A DNA stretch of 64,000 nucleotides from Flavobacterium zepuense (GTDB lineage Bacteria > Bacteroidota > Bacteroidia > Flavobacteriales > Flavobacteriaceae), in contig NZ_VJVZ01000003.1 of NCBI RefSeq assembly GCF_007097145.1, forward strand, positions 124,001-188,000, in the 5' to 3' direction. This document shows, in pieces, positions 58,801 through 64,000 of the stretch. The position numbers and the translations under genes were made by a program. The notes beneath the pieces were generated by a model. The model had not been told where the DNA came from, ran no database searches, and worked only from the letters and a program-made list of their open reading frames with translations. How positions within the stretch are numbered: position 1 is the first letter of the stretch; every line of letters begins with the position of its first letter.

Positions 58801-61638
58801 TTGACGATAAAGATAAAGCTCTGTTTACTGTTTATAATGCTGTTTACCGGCATGTTGCACGCGCAGCACCAAAACAGCATGGTTATACAGGCAGATTACG
58901 ATACAAAAGTATTTAAGATACAGCAACATATTGTGTACTACAACCAGTCGGCCGATACGCTAAACAGTATCCTGCTTAACGACTGGAACAATGCCTATTC
59001 ATCTAAAACAACGCCGCTTGCCAAACGCTTTACAGATGAATTTGTTAAGTCGTTTCACCTGGCTAAAGATGCCGACAGAGGGTATACAAAAGTGTATTCG
59101 GTAGTAGACCAAAACGGGCTAATGCTTACCGCTGAACATCTTACAGATCATCCCGATATTTTAAAAGTACAGTTAAAAAATCCCATACGCCCGGGTCAAA
59201 AATTTGCCATATCATTAACTTATGAAGTTAAGATACCTAACGACAGGTTTACCCGCTTTGGCTACGATGATAAAGCCGGGACTTTTAACCTTAAAGACTG
59301 GTACCTTACCCCCGCCCGTTATGACAACGGCTTTGTAAAATACAGCAACGAAAATATAGATGATATTGCCAATGCCGTGTGCGACTACGAGCTTACACTA
59401 AAGGTACCCAAAAACAGTTTTGTAACATCAGATTTGTATCAGGGCAACAAAAAAACGGCGGATAGCACCGATGAATATTACTTTATCGGTAAGAACCGCA
59501 CCAACTTTAACCTTATACTTGAGGCTAAAAACACTTTTGAAGTGTTTAGGTTTGATGATGCCGAGGTAAGCTGTAACCTTAAGGAAAACCGCATCACCGA
59601 TATCCAGAGGGCGGTAATTATCAAGGAAGTTGTAGATTTTACTACCGAAAACCTTGGTGCTTTCCCTCATGGCAAAATTATAGTATCGCAGGCCGAATAT
59701 GAGCGCAGCCCCATGTACGGGCTTAACCAGCTGCCGGCCTTTATAAGTCCGTTCCCCGATTCTTTTTTGTATGAGGTCCGTTTTCTTAAAACCTACCTTA
59801 ACGCTTATTTAAAGACTACATTAAAGCTCGACCCACGTAAAGACAGCTGGATATACGATGCCATACAAATGCAGCTGATGATAAAGTATGTTAACGAGAA
59901 ACATGCCGATAAAAAAATGATGGGCGAAGTGGGTCAATGGGGACTCCTTAAGGCATTTAACTTTAACCTGTTCAACATTAACTTTAATGGCCAGTATAGC
60001 TATTTGTATATGATCATGGCGCGCCGTAACCTCGATCAACCCATAGGCGACCCTAAAAATACCTTCATTAAATTTAACGAGCAAATTGCCGGCAAATACC
60101 GTGCAGGCCTTAGCTTTAGCTATTTAGACGATTACTTAGGTAATGATGTTGTAATTAACTCTTTTAAAGAATTTTATAGCCTTAACGCAGCCCAAGCGAA
60201 GACCAACAGAGACGACTTTGAAAGTATCCTGAAAAAGAATACCGATAAGGACATTAGCTGGTTTTTTGATACCGTTGTAGATACCCGCGACCTTATAGAT
60301 TATAAATTTGGCAGGGTAAGAAAAGAAAACGATTCGCTACAGGTTACATTAAAAAATGTGACAGGTACTAAAGTGCCGGTATCGGTTTACGGCCTTAAAA
60401 ATGGCCAGGTGGTTTACAAGCAATGGTTTGAGGGCTTTACAGTAGACAGCACCCTTACCATACCCCGCAACGATGCTGACAGGCTGGTTATTAACAATAA
60501 CGACCTGATACCGGAATATAACAAACGCGATAATTATAAAAGGCTGGATAAGTTTTTCCCGAACAATAAGCCAATAAAATTAGGCTTTTTCCAGGATCTT
60601 GAAAATCCTGCGGTTAACCAGATATTTTATGTACCCAGCTTTATATTCAATATTTACGACGGATTTTCGCCCGGGTTAAGGCTGCACAACAAATCAATGC
60701 TGGAAAAGCCTTTTATTTTTGAGGTTAACCCTACCTACTCGGTAAAAACATCCGAGCTTATCGGTTCGGTTTCATTGCTTTACAATCATTACATTAGGGA
60801 GGATAACCTGTATAACGTGCGGTACACACTTACCGGCTCTACGTTTCATTATGCGCCCGATGCCCGATATTATAAATTCACCCCGCAGGTACAGTTCCGC
60901 ATTCGCGATGAGAACATCCGTAAAAATAAAAAAGAGTTCATAATGCTGCGCCAGGTAACGGTAAACCGCGAAAAATCGCTTTTTGTACGTACCGATGAGC
61001 AAAACGAAAACTACTCGGTATTTAACGCCCGCTACAGCAAATCCGACTCAGAAATTACCCGCCATTATAACTTTTATACCGATGCCCAGATAGCCAATGC
61101 GTTTGGTAAACTATCGGGTGAGTTTCAGTTCAGGAGGCTCTTTAACGATAACAGGCAGGTTAACCTAAGGGTGTATGCGGGTATGTTTATGTACCGTAGC
61201 ACCAGTTCAGAGTTTTTTAGCTTTGGTTTAGACAGGCCTACCGATTATCTTTTTGATTACAATTACTATGGCCGATCTGAAGATAAAGGGCTTATGAGCC
61301 AGCAGTTTATTTTGGCAGAGGGTGGTTTTAAATCCATCATGGATAACCGCTTTGCAAACAAGTGGATGACCACAGTTAACGGTAGCTTTAACGTGTGGAA
61401 CTGGATAGAAATTTACGGCGATGCCGGTGTTTTTGAAAACAAATACCGGGGTACCGAGTTTGTTTACGATAGCGGGATTCGTTTAAACCTTGTCACCGAT
61501 TATTTTGAGCTGTATTTCCCAATGTATTCCAGCAACGGTTTTGAGCCGGGGTTGGGCAATTACAGCCAGAAAATACGCTTTGTGGTAACGCTTGCACCAA
61601 GCACGCTGCTTAACTTATTTACCAGGAAGTGGTTTTAA
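58801..61638 (+). CDS. M1-peptidase-like protein fused to a C-terminal beta barrel, zinc motif absent
   Basis: 945 residues from TTG 58801 (MTIKIKLCLLFIML..., signal peptide to LHAQ, residue ~22). Residues ~25-540 have the layout of an M1 aminopeptidase: N-terminal saddle domain, then the catalytic-domain region. Where M1 enzymes have HExxH this protein has LYEVRFLKTYL and later WIYDAIQMQL in place of the downstream E, so the metal site is lost. From ~590 to the end the pattern changes to aromatic-rich strands (LGFFQDLENPAVNQIF, YSVKTSELIGSVSLLYNHYI, LNLVTDYFELYF) ending in KWF, as in outer-membrane beta-barrels. An outer-membrane pseudoenzyme is inferred. Confidence 0.82.
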   Translation: MTIKIKLCLLFIMLFTGMLHAQHQNSMVIQADYDTKVFKIQQHIVYYNQSADTLNSILLNDWNNAYSSKTTPLAKRFTDEFVKSFHLAKDADRGYTKVYSVVDQNGLMLTAEHLTDHPDILKVQLKNPIRPGQKFAISLTYEVKIPNDRFTRFGYDDKAGTFNLKDWYLTPARYDNGFVKYSNENIDDIANAVCDYELTLKVPKNSFVTSDLYQGNKKTADSTDEYYFIGKNRTNFNLILEAKNTFEVFRFDDAEVSCNLKENRITDIQRAVIIKEVVDFTTENLGAFPHGKIIVSQAEYERSPMYGLNQLPAFISPFPDSFLYEVRFLKTYLNAYLKTTLKLDPRKDSWIYDAIQMQLMIKYVNEKHADKKMMGEVGQWGLLKAFNFNLFNINFNGQYSYLYMIMARRNLDQPIGDPKNTFIKFNEQIAGKYRAGLSFSYLDDYLGNDVVINSFKEFYSLNAAQAKTNRDDFESILKKNTDKDISWFFDTVVDTRDLIDYKFGRVRKENDSLQVTLKNVTGTKVPVSVYGLKNGQVVYKQWFEGFTVDSTLTIPRNDADRLVINNNDLIPEYNKRDNYKRLDKFFPNNKPIKLGFFQDLENPAVNQIFYVPSFIFNIYDGFSPGLRLHNKSMLEKPFIFEVNPTYSVKTSELIGSVSLLYNHYIREDNLYNVRYTLTGSTFHYAPDARYYKFTPQVQFRIRDENIRKNKKEFIMLRQVTVNREKSLFVRTDEQNENYSVFNARYSKSDSEITRHYNFYTDAQIANAFGKLSGEFQFRRLFNDNRQVNLRVYAGMFMYRSTSSEFFSFGLDRPTDYLFDYNYYGRSEDKGLMSQQFILAEGGFKSIMDNRFANKWMTTVNGSFNVWNWIEIYGDAGVFENKYRGTEFVYDSGIRLNLVTDYFELYFPMYSSNGFEPGLGNYSQKIRFVVTLAPSTLLNLFTRKWF

Positions 61639-61862
61639 TTTAAACGTATTTGGTAGTATATTGAGCAATAAAATAACACAATTGCTTCAATATTAAAATT
61701 TATAACAGCTCCGCCTCATTCTCTACAAAAAAATACACAAAATATACTTTTAAAGCACATTCGCTAATTAAAATGTATTTATACAACCACCTGATTTTGT
61801 TTTATTGATAAAAATGAAATTCAAATTTTAATCCATATGTTATGATATGTCGTAGTTTTGAT

Positions 61863-61870
61863 TAAATTTG
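61863..61870 (+). promoter_or_regulatory. Putative -7 box of the second E1 gene
   Basis: TAAATTTG fits TAnnTTTG, 23 bases before the ATG at 61894. The rest of the 61639-61893 gap is A/T-rich with nothing else recognised. Confidence 0.5.
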
Positions 61871-61893
61871 TAATTCGCACAACACATTTAGTT

Positions 61894-64000
61894 ATGACAG
61901 GTACAGAAACAAAACAGGCCCTATCTTTTACAGATTTTAAAGCCGAAGTACTTAACGATTATAAAACTGCTGTAATTAGCAGGGAGTGCAGCCTTTTAGG
62001 CCGCCGCGAAGTGCTTACGGGCAAGGCAAAGTTTGGCATATTTGGCGATGGTAAAGAGGTACCGCAGCTGGCTATGGCAAAAGCCTTTAAAAACGGCGAT
62101 TTCCGCTCCGGTTATTACCGCGACCAAACGTTTATGATGGCCATAGGCCAGTTAACCATACAACAGTTTTTTGCAGGATTATACGGCCACGCTTCTCTGG
62201 AAGCCGACCCTATGTCGGCCGGGCGCCAAATGGGCGGGCATTTTGCTACCCATAGCCTTGATGAGAACGGAAACTGGAAAAACCTTACCCAACAAAAAAA
62301 CTCAAGTGCCGATATTTCCCCTACTGCCGGGCAAATGCCTCGCTTACTGGGTTTGGCGCAGGCTTCTAAAATATACAGGAATGTTAGCGGTACTAATAAT
62401 CCAAACTTCTCTATAAACGGTAACGAAATTGCCTGGGGTACTATTGGCAACGCCAGTACATCCGAAGGGTTGTTTTTTGAAACCATAAACGCCGCCGGTG
62501 TACTACAGGTACCTATGGTTATAAGCGTTTGGGATGATGAATACGGCATATCGGTACACGCACGCCACCAGACTACCAAAGAAAGCATCTCTGAAATATT
62601 AAAAGGCTTTCAGCGTGATGAAAATGCAAAAGGCTACGAAATAATTACCGTAAAAGGCTGGGATTACCCCGAGCTTGTGGCCGCTTACGAGAGGGCTTCG
62701 CACATTGCACGTACAGAGCATGTACCTGTGTTAATGCACGTATACCAGCTTACACAGCCGCAGGGCCACTCTACATCGGGCTCGCATGAGCGTTATAAAA
62801 ACTCTGACCGCCTGCAATGGGAAGGCGAGTTTGACTGTATTGCACAGATGAAAAAATGGATGCTTGATAATAATATAGCTGCCGATGACGAATTAGAAGC
62901 TATAGAAAAACAAGCTAAAGTAGATGTGCTTGAGGCAAAAAAAGCCGCTTGGTCGGCCTATCAGGATCCTATCAAGCAGGACCGTACGGAGTTTATCACA
63001 CTATTAAATTCAATCGCCGCTCAAAGCGACAATAAAGTTTTTATAGAACGATACAGTAACGAACTGGCGGCCATTAAGGAGCCTATACGTAAAGACATCT
63101 TGGTGGTGGCACGTAAAGTGCTGCGCCTTATTATAAAAGAAGCCTCTAAAAGCACGCTTTCGGCCTGGATTACCGCGTTTACAGAGCGTATACAGCCAAG
63201 CTACAGTTCACATTTATATTCGCAGTCAGATAAAAATATTTATTCGATTACTGCCGAAGAGGCCCGGTATGGCGATACCCCTGCCGAAGCCGATGGCCGT
63301 GTTATCATCCGCAATAATTTTGATGCACTGTTTACAAAATATCCTGAAGCTATGGTTTTTGGTGAAGATTGTGGCGGCATTGGCGATGTTAACCAGGGGC
63401 TTGAAGGCTTACAGGAAAAATTTGGCGATTTCAGGGTGTGCGATGCCGGTATTCGCGAGGCTACCATTTTAGGCCAGGGTATTGGTATGGCCATGCGCGG
63501 CCTTCGTCCTATTGCCGAGATCCAATATCTTGATTACCTGTTGTATGCATTGCAAATTATGAGCGACGACCTTGCAACACTGCAATACCGTACCGCAGGC
63601 AGACAGAAAGCGCCGCTTATTATACGTACCCGCGGCCACAGGCTGGAGGGTATATGGCACTCAGGTTCGCCTATGGGTATGATAATTAATGCGCTTAAAG
63701 GCATCCATGTACTGGTACCAAGAAACATGACCAAAGCAGCCGGTTTTTACAATGCCCTTATGGAGGCCGATGAACCTGCCCTTGTTATAGAATGCCTTAA
63801 CGGCTACAGGCTTAAAGAAAAGATGCCGGTTAACCTTGGCGACTTTAAAACACCTATTGGCGTGGTAGAAACCATTAAAACAGGTAGCGACATTACTATA
63901 GTTTCTTACGGTTCTACACTTAGGGTTATAGAGCAGGCTGCAAAAGAACTGCTTGAAACCGGTATTGATGTAGAGATAATTGATGTGCAGAGCTTACAGC
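61894..64000 (+). CDS. Second fused E1 alpha/beta dehydrogenase component (3' partial)
   Basis: No stop before the window end; 702 residues visible, expected total ~800. ThDP-dependent 2-oxoacid dehydrogenase E1 with the alpha half (~1-440) and beta half (~455 on). Typical flavobacterial start: FTDFKAEVLNDY, RECSLLGRREVLTGKAKFG, GYYRDQTFMMAIG, DPMSAGRQMGGHFATHS. The ThDP motif is unusual: GNASTSEGLFFETIN ... SVWDDEYG, N for the D of GDG and DD for NN. Beta half: FGEDCGGIGDVNQGLEGL, ATILGQGIGMAMRGLRP, RTRGHRLEGIWHSGSPMG. Paralogue of the 658-residue E1 at 17997, but from a different branch. Confidence 0.9.
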   Translation, partial: MTGTETKQALSFTDFKAEVLNDYKTAVISRECSLLGRREVLTGKAKFGIFGDGKEVPQLAMAKAFKNGDFRSGYYRDQTFMMAIGQLTIQQFFAGLYGHASLEADPMSAGRQMGGHFATHSLDENGNWKNLTQQKNSSADISPTAGQMPRLLGLAQASKIYRNVSGTNNPNFSINGNEIAWGTIGNASTSEGLFFETINAAGVLQVPMVISVWDDEYGISVHARHQTTKESISEILKGFQRDENAKGYEIITVKGWDYPELVAAYERASHIARTEHVPVLMHVYQLTQPQGHSTSGSHERYKNSDRLQWEGEFDCIAQMKKWMLDNNIAADDELEAIEKQAKVDVLEAKKAAWSAYQDPIKQDRTEFITLLNSIAAQSDNKVFIERYSNELAAIKEPIRKDILVVARKVLRLIIKEASKSTLSAWITAFTERIQPSYSSHLYSQSDKNIYSITAEEARYGDTPAEADGRVIIRNNFDALFTKYPEAMVFGEDCGGIGDVNQGLEGLQEKFGDFRVCDAGIREATILGQGIGMAMRGLRPIAEIQYLDYLLYALQIMSDDLATLQYRTAGRQKAPLIIRTRGHRLEGIWHSGSPMGMIINALKGIHVLVPRNMTKAAGFYNALMEADEPALVIECLNGYRLKEKMPVNLGDFKTPIGVVETIKTGSDITIVSYGSTLRVIEQAAKELLETGIDVEIIDVQSLQ

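Overview
The window looks like chromosomal DNA of a Flavobacteriaceae-type Bacteroidota. The evidence is a type IX secretion C-terminal sorting domain, menaquinone genes, fused E1 dehydrogenases of flavobacterial type, lipoproteins with short lipoboxes, many BNR, PAS and CotH-type proteins, and recurrent TAnnTTTG sequences (the Bacteroidota -7 promoter element) 20-100 bases ahead of start codons. No rRNA, tRNA or CRISPR array was recognised. Most of the window is ordinary housekeeping and accessory chromosome; the unusual material lies mainly between genes and in a few small or divergent genes.

Layout. 0-3.4 kb: the 3' part of a secreted CotH-family protein, then a complete IS3-family element (2060-3361) with intact frameshift-expressed transposase. 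3.4-7.1 kb: a minus-strand group of transposase-like zinc-ribbon/HTH protein, outer-membrane porin, MHS-type MFS transporter and a small membrane protein, probably one uptake system. 7.3-13.7 kb: a minus-strand menaquinone cluster (menB, menA, menC) interleaved with two bacterial-PH membrane proteins, a UPF0173 hydrolase and an archaemetzincin lipoprotein. 13.9-20 kb: beta-lactamase-fold hydrolase, sterol-desaturase-type oxygenase, YgiD-type dioxygenase and a fused E1 alpha/beta dehydrogenase. 20-21.7 kb: a REP-associated tyrosine transposase (RAYT) bracketed by REPIN-like palindromes. 21.7-27.5 kb: SnoaL-like protein, BNR-repeat lipoprotein, Nudix hydrolase, DUF983, an AraC regulator, an RsmB-type rRNA methyltransferase and a secreted protein.

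27.5-31.7 kb: a small membrane protein, an SLC5-transporter/histidine-kinase fusion and a receiver protein, then an aldo/keto reductase. 32.2-36.4 kb: a two-gene carbohydrate operon (sialate O-acetylesterase, then GH36 alpha-galactosidase). 36.6-43.7 kb: a hemolysin III-type membrane protein, a very large multi-PAS kinase, a GAPN-type aldehyde dehydrogenase and a TSUP permease. 43.7-48.2 kb: a visibly A/T-rich block with a four-gene operon (unknown secreted protein, multi-TM protein, kinase, LuxR-type regulator) divergent from an unknown large exported protein. 48.3-50.4 kb: aguB and aguA, which together convert agmatine to putrescine. 50.6-53.5 kb: an L,D-transpeptidase, a repeat-containing secreted protein and a tiny cysteine-rich protein. 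53.5-54.4 kb: about 850 bases without a gene, made almost wholly of repeats. 54.4-64 kb: a frameshifted DUF6650-like gene, uvrA, a LOG-family protein, an M1-peptidase-like/beta-barrel fusion without its zinc motif, and the 5' part of a second fused E1 dehydrogenase.

The strongest leads for something undescribed are (1) a collinear module of about 285 bases, present nearly whole at 31.8 and 53.9 kb and truncated at 17.7 kb, that carries its own conserved -7 box but precedes no gene; (2) the A/T-rich split-sensor operon at 43.7-48.2 kb; (3) the zinc-motif-less M1-like/beta-barrel fusion; and (4) a transposase-derived protein that probably regulates the porin/MFS operon. All functional statements are from reading motifs; no database search was possible.
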